From NCBI RefSeq assembly GCF_022346605.1, contig NZ_JAKRNT010000002.1, positions 186,001-250,000 of the forward strand: DNA of 64,000 nt. The letters are read 5' to 3'. Shown here in pieces: positions 1 through 9,687 of this stretch; the stretch's first letter is position 1; every line of letters begins with the position of its first letter. Below the pieces are notes generated by a model. The model saw only the letters and a program-made list of their open reading frames with translations. It ran no database searches and had not been told where the DNA came from. The stretch comes from Sporosarcina sp. ACRSL. Lineage in GTDB: Bacteria; Bacillota; Bacilli; Bacillales_A; Planococcaceae. A program made the position numbers and the translations under genes.

Positions 1-346
1 AATCCCCCATGAAAACGTCTTGTTCCTTCACTTCTTCCGTTTCCTTGTTATGCAGACGCACTTTTACGCGAAGTGGCGCTGCATACGTAACGTCACGCTC
101 TTTCGATTCATCAACAGGGTATTTCGGTTCACCAAGTTGATAATCAACGAACTCCAACGAAAGATTACCTGTGAAATCCTGGATCGGAGAAATATCGCGG
201 AACATTTCCCGCAAACCTTCTTCCAAGAACCACTCATAAGATGCCGTCTGGATTTCAATCAAATTCGGCAGCTCGAGAACTTCATTGATCCGCGCGAAAC
301 TTCTGCGCTGACGGTGTTGACCATACTGAACTAAATGACCTGTCAA
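1..346 (-). CDS. rpoB: RNA polymerase beta subunit, N-terminal part (cut by window edge)
   Basis: This is the first 115 codons of the beta subunit of RNA polymerase, the core catalytic subunit for transcription. The translation begins [15 protein letters not shown] and continues through [17 protein letters not shown] and [18 protein letters not shown], which matches remembered Bacillus RpoB closely. The start is TTG at 346, preceded by a GAGGGGTG ribosome binding site; B. subtilis rpoB also uses TTG. The gene runs off the left edge, so rifampicin-pocket and active-site regions are not visible. It follows the RsmC-like methyltransferase gene in the ribosomal protein and RNA polymerase cluster. 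Confidence 0.97.
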   Translation of the reverse strand, partial: MTGHLVQYGQHRQRRSFARINEVLELPNLIEIQTASYEWFLEEGLREMFRDISPIQDFTGNLSLEFVDYQLGEPKYPVDESKERDVTYAAPLRVKVRLHNKETEEVKEQDVFMGD

Positions 347-416
347 CTCTTTCACCCCTCAAAACAATATTAGTCCTTTGCGAAATCATAAAAATAGTGT
401 ATGATATCGAAAAAAC

Positions 417-447
417 AAAAAGAAAACGAGTTCTGGCAAGAGCTCAT
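417..447 (-). terminator. Probable terminator after the RsmC-like methyltransferase
   Basis: An 8-bp imperfect stem (arms at 427-434 and 440-447) is followed on the minus strand by a T-rich run. It lies in the 227-bp gap between the methyltransferase gene and rpoB. No clear promoter for rpoB was resolved in the rest of the gap. Confidence 0.5.
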
Positions 448-573
448 TTTCGGTTTAACAATCTTTTATCCACTGCCAGTATGCCTTAGTTTTCCAAAAC
501 TTATGCAAAAGGGCACACGAACGCATTATATTATTTATGCATTTTACAATACTACCACAAGAAAAATCTCAAG

Positions 574-1176
574 TCAAGATTTTCTAGCTTTTAGTATGAA
601 ATACCCCTTTTTCTTCTCAACCGTCTCTACATTGCTGAAAATCTCCGTCAAATGCGCGATTGTCGAAGGAGCTCCTTGTTTCTTCTGAATAACGACCCAC
701 AATTCTCCTCCAGCGGCCAATTTTGAAAAAGCACCGTCATAGATTTTGAATACCGTCTCTTTTCCTGCCCGGATTGGCGGGTTCGTCAATATCGCGGCGA
801 AACCTTCCACTTCAACAGCCGATAATGCATCACTTTCATAAATCGACACATTTTCTATGTTATTCAGCTTAGCGTTTTCATGTGCAAGCGCCATCGCCCT
901 TTCGTTAACATCGACCATATGGATGTTCCGATCCGGAAAAGATGCGGCGATTGACAATCCGATTGGCCCGTATCCGCAGCCGACATCTAGCACATCGCCT
1001 GCCAGTTCCGGCATCGTGAATGATTCCGCTAATAGGCGGGAACCGAAATCCACTTCTCCTTTACTGAATACACCTGCGTCTGTTTTGAAACGAAGCTGTT
1101 TGTTGCGCAACGTCGCTTGCCATTCCTTCGGATCACTTTTCACTGTTGGATTTTTAGAGTAGTAATGTTCAGACAT
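574..1176 (-). CDS. RsmC-like class I SAM-dependent methyltransferase (YbxB type)
   Basis: A 200-residue methyltransferase of the RsmC/RlmG family. Family members methylate guanine in 16S or 23S rRNA; the exact target here is not known. Visible motifs are the SAM-binding DVGCGYGPIG near residue 65, an acidic loop MVDVNERA, and the catalytic-type NPPIRAGK. I chose ATG 1176 because GGAAGGAG precedes it; an upstream in-frame start at 1221 would add 15 residues with no such site. It lies between rplL and rpoB, the position of B. subtilis ybxB. Confidence 0.85.
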   Translation of the reverse strand: MSEHYYSKNPTVKSDPKEWQATLRNKQLRFKTDAGVFSKGEVDFGSRLLAESFTMPELAGDVLDVGCGYGPIGLSIAASFPDRNIHMVDVNERAMALAHENAKLNNIENVSIYESDALSAVEVEGFAAILTNPPIRAGKETVFKIYDGAFSKLAAGGELWVVIQKKQGAPSTIAHLTEIFSNVETVEKKKGYFILKARKS

Positions 1177-1298
1177 ACTGATTCTCCTTCCTTCCGAAAG
1201 GTTACCCATCTTCAGGCTCAATTACAATTTACAAATTACCGATTTTTCGCGATCAATTCTGTTACTCGATTATCGGATTTCTTTGTAGATAAAAAACG

Positions 1299-1334
1299 AA
1301 GAAAAGCCCGTCCAGATTGACGAGCCTTTCTTCA
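1299..1334 (-). terminator. Rho-independent terminator after rplL
   Basis: On the minus strand GCTCGTC and GACGGGC pair around a short loop, extended by GAAGAAAG/CTTTTCTTC arms, then a T-rich stretch. It is 12 bp downstream of the rplL stop and would end, or partly attenuate, the rplJL transcript before the methyltransferase gene. Confidence 0.75.
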
Positions 1335-1345
1335 GTATTCAAAAA

Positions 1346-1711
1346 TTACTTGATTTCGATGCCAGCGCCAACTTCTTCAAGTTTCGCTTTCATTTCTTCA
1401 GCTTCTTCTTTAGAAACGCCTTCTTTAAGAGCTTTTGGTGCGTTGTCAACTAGTTCTTTAGCTTCTTTCAAGCCAAGGCCAGTGATTTCACGTACCACTT
1501 TGATTACTTTGATTTTTTGGTCGCCAGCAGAAGCTAGGACTACGTCGAATTCAGTTTGCTCAGCAGCTGCTTCACCAGCACCTGCACCGCCAACCATTGC
1601 AACTGGAGCTGCAGCAGTTACGCCGAATTCTTCTTCGATTGCTTTTACAAGATCGTTCAATTCAAGAACTGTCATTTCTTTAATCGCGTCAAGGATTTGT
1701 TCTTTAGTCAT
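1346..1711 (-). CDS. rplL: 50S ribosomal protein L7/L12
   Basis: A 121-residue acidic stalk protein that recruits and activates translation GTPases on the ribosome. The N-terminal dimerisation and L10-binding segment ([20 protein letters not shown]) is followed by an Ala/Gly-rich hinge around residues 35-52 and the conserved globular domain ([32 protein letters not shown]). Length and sequence are typical. The start ATG has TAGGAGGAAAATATA upstream. It is co-transcribed with rplJ, 77 bp upstream; a small GCGGGG/CCCCG hairpin lies in that gap. Confidence 0.98.
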   Translation of the reverse strand: MTKEQILDAIKEMTVLELNDLVKAIEEEFGVTAAAPVAMVGGAGAGEAAAEQTEFDVVLASAGDQKIKVIKVVREITGLGLKEAKELVDNAPKALKEGVSKEEAEEMKAKLEEVGAGIEIK

Positions 1712-1788
1712 TATATTTTCCTCCTAGATAGGTTTTAGTTTTGTCGGGGATTACCCCGCATATTTTCGTTCAGGCTGCTTGTTTAAAA

Positions 1789-2289
1789 TTAAGCGCCTTG
1801 TTCCTCTTTTTGCTCTGCAACTGCTTTTGTTGCAAGCGCGAAGTTGCGCATTGGAGCTTGTAGAACGCTGAGTAGCATGGAAAGAAGTCCTTCGCGGGAT
1901 GGAAGATCTGCCAATGCTTTGATATCTTCAACAGTAGCGATGTTTCCTTCGATCACACCTGCTTTGATTTCGAGCTTGTCGTTCTTCTTAGCGAAGTCGT
2001 TAAGGATTTTAGCTGGAGCCACGACATCTTCAGTCGAAAACGCGATTGCGTTCGGGCCTACTAAATGTTCGTTCAATCCTTCAAGTCCAGCTTTTTCTGC
2101 AGCACGGCGTGACATTGAGTTTTTGTAAACTTTGAAGTCGATGCCTGCTTCACGAAGCTGTTTACGAAGTTCTGTAACTTGGCTCACGTTAAGACCACGA
2201 TAGTCAACTACGACAACGGAAACTGCAGATTGCAATTTGCCTGAGATCTCTTCAACTACCGCTTGTTTAGCTTCTAATACTTTGCTCAT
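1789..2289 (-). CDS. rplJ: 50S ribosomal protein L10
   Basis: A 166-residue protein that anchors L7/L12 dimers to the ribosome and, with L12, feeds back on its own mRNA leader. The N-terminal [16 protein letters not shown], the core [20 protein letters not shown] and [15 protein letters not shown] are diagnostic. ATG 2289 is chosen because CAGGAGGTGTCAAG lies just upstream; an in-frame codon at 2319 is less well placed. The L10 leader at 2330-2460 precedes it. Confidence 0.97.
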   Translation of the reverse strand: MSKVLEAKQAVVEEISGKLQSAVSVVVVDYRGLNVSQVTELRKQLREAGIDFKVYKNSMSRRAAEKAGLEGLNEHLVGPNAIAFSTEDVVAPAKILNDFAKKNDKLEIKAGVIEGNIATVEDIKALADLPSREGLLSMLLSVLQAPMRNFALATKAVAEQKEEQGA

Positions 2290-2329
2290 CTTGACACCTC
2301 CTGTAAGAATTCGGGTCATTCATACCGAT

Positions 2330-2460
2330 ATGAAAAAGCCCTCGTGATCCACAAAGTAGACCACGAGGGCAGAAAAGTCGTCATCATTAATAGAAATGAG
2401 CGTCTTGTCCTCGGCAGGATGATTAAGCGAGCAATACGCCCCTGCTGTCTACGGTACAAA
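2330..2460 (-). promoter_or_regulatory. Ribosomal protein L10 leader with terminator
   Basis: On the minus strand the conserved CCGTAGACAGCAGG and a downstream CCTGCCGAGG are present, the hallmarks I remember for the Rfam L10 leader. A strong 9-bp hairpin follows (GCCCTCGTG/CACGAGGGC, 2338-2370) with TTTTT. Its position directly before rplJ fits autoregulation by the L10-L12 complex. Whether the hairpin acts as an attenuator is inferred. Confidence 0.88.
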
Positions 2461-2517
2461 TGATATAGTTCACAACAAACGAAATCTTACCATAAGATTT
2501 CAAGTTCGTCAATGATT

Positions 2518-3216
2518 TTATTTAATAACTACAGACGATGGATCAATTTTGACCGCAGGACCCATTGTAGTCGTGATGTTCACAGACTTCATGTATGTCC
2601 CTTTCGCTGCAGCTGGTTTCGCTTTTTGGATAGTTTCAAATACAGTTTTAAAGTTTTCTTCAAGCTTTTCGTTGTCGAAAGAAGCTTTTCCGATTGGCGC
2701 GTGGATGATACCCGCTTTGTCCGCACGGTATTCAACTTTACCTGCTTTGATTTCCGCAACAGCTTTCGCAACGTCAAACGTTACTGTGCCTGTTTTAGGG
2801 TTTGGCATCAAGCCTTTTGGTCCTAGTACGCGACCGATTTTACCAACTTCGCCCATCATGTCCGGAGTTGCGACGATTACGTCGAAATCGAACCAGCCTT
2901 GTTGGATTTTAGTGATGTACTCTGCATCGCCGACGAAGTCTGCGCCAGCTGCTTCCGCTTCTTTCAACTTTTCGCCTTTCGCGAAAACGAGAACGCGTTG
3001 AGTTTTACCAGTTCCGTTTGGAAGCACAACTGCTCCACGGATTTGCTGATCGTTTTTACGAGTGTCGATTCCAAGACGGAATGCGACTTCAACAGTTGCG
3101 TCAAAGTTGACTGTGCTTGTTTTCTTTGCAAGCTCGATCGCTTCTGTCAAGTCGTACGCTTTTGTACGGTCGACAAGCTTTGCCGCTTCAGTGAATTTTT
3201 TACCTCTTTTTGCCAT
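2518..3216 (-). CDS. rplA: 50S ribosomal protein L1
   Basis: A 232-residue L1 stalk protein that binds 23S rRNA and helps deacylated tRNA leave the ribosome. It begins [18 protein letters not shown] and contains [20 protein letters not shown] and the signature [19 protein letters not shown]. The start has AGGAGGAAATACTA upstream. It sits between rplK and the L10 leader. L1 is also a known translational repressor of its own operon in other bacteria. Confidence 0.98.
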   Translation of the reverse strand: MAKRGKKFTEAAKLVDRTKAYDLTEAIELAKKTSTVNFDATVEVAFRLGIDTRKNDQQIRGAVVLPNGTGKTQRVLVFAKGEKLKEAEAAGADFVGDAEYITKIQQGWFDFDVIVATPDMMGEVGKIGRVLGPKGLMPNPKTGTVTFDVAKAVAEIKAGKVEYRADKAGIIHAPIGKASFDNEKLEENFKTVFETIQKAKPAAAKGTYMKSVNITTTMGPAVKIDPSSVVIK

Positions 3217-3268
3217 TAGTATTTCCTCCTCGTTTGTGGTTTTAACGGATTATACCTCCCACGAATAA

Positions 3269-3300
3269 GGGTTGCGTGTTCCTAGGAACAAGCGCAACCC
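3269..3300 (-). other. Near-perfect 32-bp inverted repeat between rplK and rplA
   Basis: GGGTTGCG at 3269-3276 pairs with CGCAACCC at 3293-3300, and the centre TGTTCCTAGGAACA is itself palindromic, so nearly the whole 32 bp folds. On the minus strand it follows rplK by about 30 bp and precedes rplA. There is no T-run, so it is probably an mRNA processing, stability or L1-binding structure rather than a terminator. Confidence 0.6.
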
Positions 3301-3333
3301 CCACTACAAAGAACCGCGTTTGGTTGATCCCGA

Positions 3334-3759
3334 TCAGTCTTCGATCGTGATTCCCATACTGCGAGCAGTACCTTCAACCATTGCCATCGCCGCTTCAACC
3401 GATGCTGCGTTTAGATCCTGCATCTTTTGTTCTGCAATTTCGCGAACTTTATCACGTTTTACAGTAGCTACCTTCTTTTTGTTTGGTTCACCAGAACCTT
3501 TTTGAAGATTAGCTGCAACTTTCAGCAATACTGCTGCTGGTGGAGTTTTTGTAATAAAAGTGAATGAACGGTCCTCAAATACAGTTATTTCAACAGGAAT
3601 GATTAAGCCTGCTTGATCCGCTGTACGTGCGTTGAAATCTTTACAGAATCCCATGATATTAACACCTGCTTGACCTAGTGCCGGTCCAACTGGTGGAGCT
3701 GGGTTAGCTTTACCTGCAGGGATTTGCAATTTTACGATTTTGGTTACTTTTTTAGCCAC
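3334..3759 (-). CDS. rplK: 50S ribosomal protein L11
   Basis: A 141-residue protein of the GTPase-associated centre, needed for RelA activation and the binding site region of thiopeptides. The sequence [20 protein letters not shown], then [19 protein letters not shown], is unmistakable. I chose the GTG at 3759 because AAGGAGGTGTGTCTC sits immediately upstream; a GTG at 3810 would add a 17-residue extension that spans that site. It lies 171 bp downstream of nusG and 117 bp upstream of rplA. Confidence 0.97.
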   Translation of the reverse strand: MAKKVTKIVKLQIPAGKANPAPPVGPALGQAGVNIMGFCKDFNARTADQAGLIIPVEITVFEDRSFTFITKTPPAAVLLKVAANLQKGSGEPNKKKVATVKRDKVREIAEQKMQDLNAASVEAAMAMVEGTARSMGITIED

Positions 3760-3930
3760 GAGACACACCTCCTTAAGTCCGTGATGTGGTAATTGGGTTG
3801 CCCCTCCCACTCAATATGTGCCTGCCGGTTTCACCCGGTAGAATTTGGTTAATCCGTCCAGTCTGTTTCTGTTTACAGTCTGACCTTTGAAATGATACCA
3901 CTATTATGCTCGTCTTGCAAGTAGTAATCT

Positions 3931-4464
3931 CTATATTTTTTCAACTTGCGTAAAGTCAAGTTCCATAATTGTTTCTCGGCCGAACATGTCGACAGAAACA
4001 CGGACTTTCCCTTTGTCTTGATCGATTTCTTCGACTTTCCCTTGGAAATGCGCAAACGGTCCGTCGAGCACTTCGATCACTTCGCCGACTTCAAAGTTAG
4101 CTTCTGCTTTCCGTTCTTTCATGCCCATTTGCTTGAGGATGAAATCGACTTCTTCCGGTAAAAGTGGAGTCGGTTTTGCGCCTCCTCCAGAAGAACCAAT
4201 GAAACCTGTCACGCCAGGCGTATTTCGGACGACATACCAAGAATCGTCAGTCATGATAAGTTCCACGAGGACATATCCAGGGAACGTCTTTTTCATAACT
4301 GTGCGTTTTTTTCCGTCTTTAAAGTCTGTTTCCTGCTCTTCAGGAATGACGACGCGGAAGATTTTATCTTGCATCCCCATCGTCTCGACACGTTTTTCAA
4401 GGTTGGCCTTTACTTTGTTTTCATATCCTGAATACGTGTGGACGACGTACCAATTTTTCTCCAT
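3931..4464 (-). CDS. nusG: Transcription elongation and termination factor NusG
   Basis: A 177-residue NusG with the N-terminal NGN domain (MEKNWYVVHTYSGYENKVKA) and a C-terminal KOW domain (VGEVIEVLDGPFAHFQGKVE). It binds RNA polymerase and controls pausing and termination. ATG 4464 gives the same length as B. subtilis NusG. The start is not secure: an ATG two codons upstream at 4470 is possible, and the best AGGAGGG site lies about 23 bp before it, unusually far. It is preceded by secE. Confidence 0.95.
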   Translation of the reverse strand: MEKNWYVVHTYSGYENKVKANLEKRVETMGMQDKIFRVVIPEEQETDFKDGKKRTVMKKTFPGYVLVELIMTDDSWYVVRNTPGVTGFIGSSGGGAKPTPLLPEEVDFILKQMGMKERKAEANFEVGEVIEVLDGPFAHFQGKVEEIDQDKGKVRVSVDMFGRETIMELDFTQVEKI

Positions 4465-4613
4465 CTCCATAATGACGAGGACTGTTTGTCCGTCCCTCCT
4501 TTTCGAAATACAGTTGATTTCCAATTCAAATCTACGGAAGTCACAAAAATAAATAAAACCTTACGTTATAAATTCCCCGTAAATAAGCTATTTACACAAA
4601 TTTTCGAGAAATG

Positions 4614-4641
4614 AAAAAACCCGTTCATGTAACAAGACGGG
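4614..4641 (-). terminator. Terminator or attenuator between secE and nusG
   Basis: On the minus strand CCCGT and ACGGG pair around a 12-nt loop and are followed by TTTTTTC. It lies between the secE stop (4674) and the nusG start. In this otherwise continuous cluster it would reduce secE read-through into nusG. Confidence 0.65.
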
Positions 4642-4673
4642 ATATTTTCAACAAGGATATTCATGCTGTCCTA

Positions 4674-4859
4674 TTATAACGCAAGATACCATTCCATTAC
4701 ATTTGATATGCCCAAATCAACGAGACCGAAATAAACTGCCATGAAAACGACTGTGACGATGACCACAATCGTATAGCGTGTCAATTGATTCCGCTTCGGC
4801 CAGCTGACCTTCCGCATTTCAGAGACGACATCTTTTAAAAAGCCGGTTATCTTACCCAT
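4674..4859 (-). CDS. secE: Preprotein translocase subunit SecE
   Basis: A 61-residue single-span SecE of the short Gram-positive type. The amphipathic N-terminal part (FLKDVVSEMRKVSWPKRNQL) carries the conserved KVSWP motif, followed by one transmembrane helix (IVVIVTVVFMAVYFGL). It stabilises SecY in the protein-export channel. It lies between rpmG and nusG, the usual order in Bacillales. Confidence 0.96.
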   Translation of the reverse strand: MGKITGFLKDVVSEMRKVSWPKRNQLTRYTIVVIVTVVFMAVYFGLVDLGISNVMEWYLAL

Positions 4860-4898
4860 TCAATCGTAGACCTCCGAATACTAAGTATATTGCTGCAA

Positions 4899-5048
4899 CT
4901 AGATTGTTTGTTTATGTTCTGTATGTGTATTGCATTGTTTACAAAACTTCTTCACTGTGAACCGGACCGTTGTCTGTTTATTCCCCGCAGGGATGACATA
5001 GTTTCGTGATCCGCAGCGATCACAGCATAAAATTAGCTTTTTAGACAT
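4899..5048 (-). CDS. rpmG: 50S ribosomal protein L33, zinc-binding (C+) form
   Basis: A 49-residue L33. It has two cysteine pairs (CDRC near residues 9-12 and CKQC near 36-39), so it is the zinc-containing version; many Bacillales also carry zinc-free paralogues used in zinc starvation. ATG 5048 with GGTGAAAAA upstream is preferred over a start at 5099, which would add 17 unrelated residues. It lies between sigH and secE. Confidence 0.95.
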   Translation of the reverse strand: MSKKLILCCDRCGSRNYVIPAGNKQTTVRFTVKKFCKQCNTHTEHKQTI

Positions 5049-5186
5049 TTTTTCACCTTGAACTTCCGTCGTGCTACAAGTAGCCGACCGTCTAAGCACA
5101 TAGCCATTGCCTTGCTAAAGAGTACCACCTTATTTTCATCATGTCAACACGATGGAAAATGTTTGGCAACCACTTTTAGACATTGT

Positions 5187-5837
5187 TCAATGAACGACAT
5201 CGACTTGCATATGCCGTTCAAGTTTCCGCTTGATGCGTTGCAGCGCATTGTCTACAGATTTGACTTGCCGATTCAATTCATCTGAAATCTCTTGGTAGGA
5301 CTGCCCTTCCAAATAGAGTGATAGCACTTGCTTTTCAAGCCCGCTCAGCACTTTATTGATTTCCCCTTCCATGTGGATGAAGTCCTCCTTATGGATCATC
5401 AAATCTTCCGGATCATCGAGCTCCGACCCTGAAATGACATCCAGCAATGTGCGGTCGGATTCCTCATCATAGACAGGCTTGTCCAAAGACACTGACGTGT
5501 TTAGCGGAATGTGCTTCTGCCTTGTCGCTGTCTTGATGGCTGTAATGATTTGCCTTGTAATGCAGAGCTCCGCAAATGCTCGGAACGAAGAAAGCCGATC
5601 CATCCTGAAATCACGGATCGCTTTGTACAGGCCAATCATTCCTTCCTGAATAATATCTTCCCGATCACCGCCCATCATAAAATATGAGCGCGCTTTCATT
5701 TTAACGAAAGATTGATATTTGGTAATAAGGAAATCAAGCGCGTCCGTGCTGCCCTCATGAATACGAACTAAAAGCTCTTCATCGGATAGCCCAGTGAAAT
5801 CAGATGTACCCCCTTGAACGTATACATTTCCCGCCAA
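5187..5837 (-). CDS. sigH: RNA polymerase sigma-H factor
   Basis: A 216-residue sigma factor of the SigH type, which drives early sporulation and stationary-phase genes in Bacillus. Region 2 (YFMMGGDREDIIQEGMIGLY, then FRAFAELCITRQIITAIKTA) and region 4 (QSYQEISDELNRQVKSVDNA) match remembered SigH closely. The start is TTG at 5837 with GGGGTG upstream; no ATG in frame gives the full N terminus. It lies between rae1 and rpmG, as in B. subtilis. Confidence 0.96.
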   Translation of the reverse strand: MAGNVYVQGGTSDFTGLSDEELLVRIHEGSTDALDFLITKYQSFVKMKARSYFMMGGDREDIIQEGMIGLYKAIRDFRMDRLSSFRAFAELCITRQIITAIKTATRQKHIPLNTSVSLDKPVYDEESDRTLLDVISGSELDDPEDLMIHKEDFIHMEGEINKVLSGLEKQVLSLYLEGQSYQEISDELNRQVKSVDNALQRIKRKLERHMQVDVVH

Positions 5838-5906
5838 TCACCACACCCCGATTCGTTATTGCCATTTCAATCAGTATACCGTATGGAAAATTTTTCAGTC
5901 AACCGT

Positions 5907-6422
5907 TCATTTCATTCCACGCCGCCATTTTTCAAATATTTCTGCCACCTCGTCGGATAGTTGGATCTTGGAAAAAGGTCGTTCCTCTTGGATTTCTTTC
6001 ACTTTTTTCGTAATCAATTTATCGATTTCATTCATTTCAATTTCCAGTTCGCGAGCCGATTTCCGGAGGGCGCCTTGTGCAAAAATGACCCATTGCTCCG
6101 TTAAATCGGATGTGGCCACGTGAATTTGGACCCTGCGCCCGCTCAGCTCGGACACCATCTTTTCAATCCGTTCATCCGCAGTTTCATTTTCCCTCGTGAA
6201 AACGACCTCGACGTTATGTTTCCAATCCTTCTTTTCAATCCCCCGCGCTAAATGCGCATCGAACAGGACGATGACGCGCCAGCCCGTATGCGCTTTATAT
6301 TCGGCCATCCGTTCGATGAGCCTGTCCCGAGCTTCCGCAAGGCTTCGTTGCTTCAGCTCTCGTAATTCGGGCCATGCTCCGATAATGTTGTATCCATCGA
6401 CGAGCAATATATCTTTTTTCAT
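5907..6422 (-). CDS. rae1: NYN-domain ribosome-associated endoribonuclease Rae1 (YacP)
   Basis: A 171-residue NYN (PIN-like) protein. It begins [20 protein letters not shown], giving the first conserved Asp and Asn; VLFDAHLARG and VFTRENETADERIE supply further acidic residues; VATSDLTEQ follows. In B. subtilis the homologue cleaves mRNA in the ribosomal A site. The ATG overlaps the rlmB stop by 4 bp, so the two are translationally coupled. Confidence 0.9.
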   Translation of the reverse strand: MKKDILLVDGYNIIGAWPELRELKQRSLAEARDRLIERMAEYKAHTGWRVIVLFDAHLARGIEKKDWKHNVEVVFTRENETADERIEKMVSELSGRRVQIHVATSDLTEQWVIFAQGALRKSARELEIEMNEIDKLITKKVKEIQEERPFSKIQLSDEVAEIFEKWRRGMK

Positions 6423-7177
6423 GACCCCGATGTTGGGGGCTTACGCTTGCGTAACACTTCGTACATGAGTAGGGATGCAGCGACCGAAGCATTCAATGAC
6501 GTTACATGCCCGATCATCGGCAAATGATAGAGGAAGTCGCACTTCTCCTTCAAAATGCGGGACATCCCTTTCCCTTCACTGCCGATAATGATGGCAAGCG
6601 GCAATGTCGCATCCATCGAACGGTAGTCTTGCGAACCTTTAGCGTCCGTTCCAGCGATCCAGACGCCTTCCTTCTTCAACTCCTCCACAGTCTGGGAGAG
6701 ATTGTTTACGCGAACGACAGGGATATGCTCGATGGCTCCAGTCGATGCTTTTGCGACGACTCCTGTCAATCCAACTGAACGCCGCTTCGGAATGATAATG
6801 CCGTGTACGCCAGTAGCATCCGCCGTCCTAAGAATCGAGCCGAGATTATGTGGATCTTCCAGTTCATCGAGGATGAGGAAGAATGGGTCCTCATTGCGGT
6901 TTTTTGCAACAGCAAACAGATCATCCAGCTCCGCATAGGAATAAGCAGCGACCGAAGCGATGATTCCTTGGTGGTTCACGTCAAGCATGCCATCCAGCTT
7001 TTGTTTTGGAACTGCTTGGACGATAACACCTGACCGTTTTGCGAGTGATAAAATTTCCCCGATGCTTTTTTTATTCAATCCTTCAGCAACCCAGATTTTG
7101 TTCAGTTCCCTGCCGGAACGGAGTGCTTCTACAACCGGGTTTTTACCGCCGATCAATTCCGATTCCTGATTTGTCAT
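6419..7177 (-). CDS. rlmB: 23S rRNA (guanosine-2'-O-)-methyltransferase RlmB-like (YacO)
   Basis: A 252-residue SPOUT/TrmH-family 2'-O-methyltransferase. An N-terminal substrate-binding domain ([20 protein letters not shown]) is followed by the catalytic domain with [38 protein letters not shown] and [18 protein letters not shown], the three SPOUT motifs forming the knot. The exact nucleotide target in Gram-positives is not certain. It overlaps mrnC by 4 bp upstream and rae1 by 4 bp downstream. Confidence 0.93.
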   Translation of the reverse strand: MTNQESELIGGKNPVVEALRSGRELNKIWVAEGLNKKSIGEILSLAKRSGVIVQAVPKQKLDGMLDVNHQGIIASVAAYSYAELDDLFAVAKNRNEDPFFLILDELEDPHNLGSILRTADATGVHGIIIPKRRSVGLTGVVAKASTGAIEHIPVVRVNNLSQTVEELKKEGVWIAGTDAKGSQDYRSMDATLPLAIIIGSEGKGMSRILKEKCDFLYHLPMIGHVTSLNASVAASLLMYEVLRKRKPPTSGS

Positions 7178-7605
7178 GATGCGCCTTCCCCTTTCGGATT
7201 TTCGATGAACTGCACTGTCTCACCAATGATTTCCCCTACTCGGTCATTTCTGCCGAGCAAATATAAGTAGCCGATGACCGCCTCGAATCCCGAGCTGTAA
7301 TTATACGTCACGACATCGGTGTTCTTTGGGACCGATCCGGATTTCGCATTCCGCCCGCGACGCAGGACGGCTTCCTCCTCTTCGGTGAGGAGGCCGTTTT
7401 CCTGCATCATCTTGACAGCTGAAGCCTGTGCCTTGGCGGATACATATCGAGTCGCCTCCTTATGAAGGATGTTCGGTTTCACACGGCCGGAACGAAGTAA
7501 ATGCTCGCGGACCGCCTGTTCATATACCGCATCCCCCATATAGGCGAGCGCAAGTGCGTTCAATTGCTTCACATCTACGTCACGCAATGTATACACGCTG
7601 CTCAC
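7174..7605 (-). CDS. mrnC: Mini-ribonuclease III (23S rRNA maturation)
   Basis: A 143-residue Mini-III, a catalytic RNase III domain without a double-stranded RNA-binding domain. It matures 23S rRNA in Bacillales. The motif [20 protein letters not shown] carries catalytic acidic residues, and [16 protein letters not shown] is the second conserved block. The start is GTG, overlapping the cysS TGA as GTGA, so translation is coupled. Position after cysS is the standard one. Confidence 0.94.
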   Translation of the reverse strand: MSSVYTLRDVDVKQLNALALAYMGDAVYEQAVREHLLRSGRVKPNILHKEATRYVSAKAQASAVKMMQENGLLTEEEEAVLRRGRNAKSGSVPKNTDVVTYNYSSGFEAVIGYLYLLGRNDRVGEIIGETVQFIENPKGEGAS

Positions 7606-8999
7606 CCTCTTTTCCAGCGGGTGCCTTGAGCGGTATCTTCCAAAATAATCCCCTTTTCCTTCAGTAAATCCCTTATTTCGTCTGATCGGCTGAAATTACG
7701 TTCGCGGCGTGCAGTTAAGCGCTCCTCGATAAGCCCTTCGATTTCATCATCCAGCAGCTCTTCCCCTCCGAATGGCAGGCCGAGTACTTCCATAAGACGT
7801 TCGAATGTCGTAATGAAATAATTCAGGACAGTTGCTTGCGTATTTTTCTCCAGCAAATAGACATTGGCCATTTTTACGAGCTCGAAAATGGCAGCCATGC
7901 CGTTTGCTGTGTTGAAATCATCGTCCATTGCCGTTTCAAATTGACGGACTGCCTCATCCACCTTATGGATCCATATATCAGGCTGATCCCCAAGATCCGC
8001 AGAGGTGCTTAAACGGTGTTTCAAATTGTTATACGCCGTTTGAATACGATCCAAACCGTTCGCCGCGCTTTCCACAAGCTCCTGTGAGAAGTTCACCGGA
8101 TGACGATAATGGACGGATAACATGAAGAAACGGAGCACTCGCGGGTCGATCTGCTGACGGATGTCGTGGACGAGAATGAAGTTCCCGAGCGACTTCGACA
8201 TCTTTTCATTATCAATATTAATATAACCATTATGCATCCAATAACGCGCAAATTGTTTTCCTGTCATCGCTTCAGACTGCGCAATTTCATTCTCATGATG
8301 CGGGAATGTCAAATCCTGCCCACCCGCATGGATGTCGATCGTATCGCCCAAATGCTCCCGCGCCATAACGGAGCACTCGATATGCCAACCTGGACGACCT
8401 TTGCCCCAAGGACTATCCCAAGAGATTTCCCCTTCTTTCGCGGACTTCCATAACGCGAAATCAAGTGCATTTTCCTTTATGTCGCTTTCTTCGATTCGCG
8501 CACCGACTTTCAGCTCATCAATCGACTGATGGGATAACTTGCCGTAGCCGTCGAACTTGCGAGTTCTGTAATAGACATCGCCTTGCGATTCATAAGCGAA
8601 CCCTTTCTCCACGAGCACTTCGATGAACGCGATAATGTCATCGATATGCTCTGTTACCCGTGGATGGGCGTCTGCTTTTCCGCAACCGAGAGCGCTGACA
8701 TCCTCGAAATAAGCATTGATGAAACGATCTGTCAGTTCCCCAACCTCTTCGCCAAGCTCATTCGCCGTCTTGATGATTTTGTCATCGACATCCGTAAAAT
8801 TGGAGACAAACTGGACATCAAAGCCACGATACTGCAAATACCGACGAACCGTGTCAAATACGATAACCGGTCTTGCATTTCCGATATGAATATAGTTGTA
8901 GACGGTTGGCCCGCACACATACATTTTCACTTTCCCTTCCTCCAGCGGGATAAATGGCTCTTTCTTTCGTGTCAATGTATTATAAATTTGAATACTCAT
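7602..8999 (-). CDS. cysS: Cysteinyl-tRNA synthetase
   Basis: A 465-residue class Ia synthetase that charges tRNA-Cys. The HIGH box is seen in [16 protein letters not shown], the KMSKS loop in KMSKSLGNF, and zinc ligands in the first Cys, ECSV and the HHENE motif. Full length for the family. It overlaps the end of cysE by 20 bp and its stop overlaps mrnC. Expression should follow the cysteine T-box upstream of cysE. Confidence 0.97.
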   Translation of the reverse strand: MSIQIYNTLTRKKEPFIPLEEGKVKMYVCGPTVYNYIHIGNARPVIVFDTVRRYLQYRGFDVQFVSNFTDVDDKIIKTANELGEEVGELTDRFINAYFEDVSALGCGKADAHPRVTEHIDDIIAFIEVLVEKGFAYESQGDVYYRTRKFDGYGKLSHQSIDELKVGARIEESDIKENALDFALWKSAKEGEISWDSPWGKGRPGWHIECSVMAREHLGDTIDIHAGGQDLTFPHHENEIAQSEAMTGKQFARYWMHNGYINIDNEKMSKSLGNFILVHDIRQQIDPRVLRFFMLSVHYRHPVNFSQELVESAANGLDRIQTAYNNLKHRLSTSADLGDQPDIWIHKVDEAVRQFETAMDDDFNTANGMAAIFELVKMANVYLLEKNTQATVLNYFITTFERLMEVLGLPFGGEELLDDEIEGLIEERLTARRERNFSRSDEIRDLLKEKGIILEDTAQGTRWKRG

Positions 9000-9645
9000 C
9001 GGTTTTCTCCCTTTCCTCTAGTTCTTCAATCCGTCTTCTCAACAATGCAATTTCCTCTTCCAACCGATTGCAAGTTTCTGCAACAGGATCCGGCAAGTTT
9101 TGGTGATCCAGTTTATCCTTTACCCGTACACCATTCGATACGACCACTTTGCCCGGAATTCCGACGACTGTCGAATCGGCAGGTACATCGATCAATACGA
9201 CCGACCCCGCACCAATCTTGCTGTTTTCACCGATTGTAATGGAGCCGAGCACTTTCGCTCCCGAGGCGACGAGTACATTATTGCCAAGAGTCGGGTGCCG
9301 CTTTCCTTTTTCTTTGCCCGTTCCTCCTAATGTCACACCTTGGTACAAGGTTACATCGTCACCGATTTCACATGTCTCGCCAATGACGATTCCCATGCCG
9401 TGGTCAATGAAGAGACGCCTTCCAATCGTCGCGCCCGGATGAATCTCGATGCCCGTGAAAAAACGGCTGACCTGCGAAATGAATCTCGCAAGAAATAAAA
9501 AGTTCTTTTTATACAATGCATGTGCTACCCGATGCGCCCACACCGCATGGAGGCCGGAATACGTTAGGACCACTTCGAATGTACTACGTGCAGCAGGGTC
9601 TTGTTCAAATATGCATTGGATGTCTTCCTTCATCCTCCGAAACAC
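8980..9645 (-). CDS. cysE: Serine O-acetyltransferase
   Basis: A 221-residue acetyltransferase that makes O-acetylserine, the precursor of cysteine. Left-handed beta-helix hexapeptide repeats begin near [20 protein letters not shown], with the catalytic HHG-type histidine region and [18 protein letters not shown] chose the GTG at 9645, which has GGGAGGTCGAACACA upstream; the ATG at 9633 has its GGAGG touching the codon. It is first in cysE-cysS, behind a T-box. Confidence 0.95.
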   Translation of the reverse strand: MFRRMKEDIQCIFEQDPAARSTFEVVLTYSGLHAVWAHRVAHALYKKNFLFLARFISQVSRFFTGIEIHPGATIGRRLFIDHGMGIVIGETCEIGDDVTLYQGVTLGGTGKEKGKRHPTLGNNVLVASGAKVLGSITIGENSKIGAGSVVLIDVPADSTVVGIPGKVVVSNGVRVKDKLDHQNLPDPVAETCNRLEEEIALLRRRIEELEEREKTDEYSNL

Positions 9646-9687
9646 TGTGTTCGACCTCCCGATTACTAATTTTCGCTTTCGTTAATG

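Noticed and set aside
20..334. Forward 104-codon frame at the left edge
   Set aside because: It is antisense to the clear rpoB N terminus.
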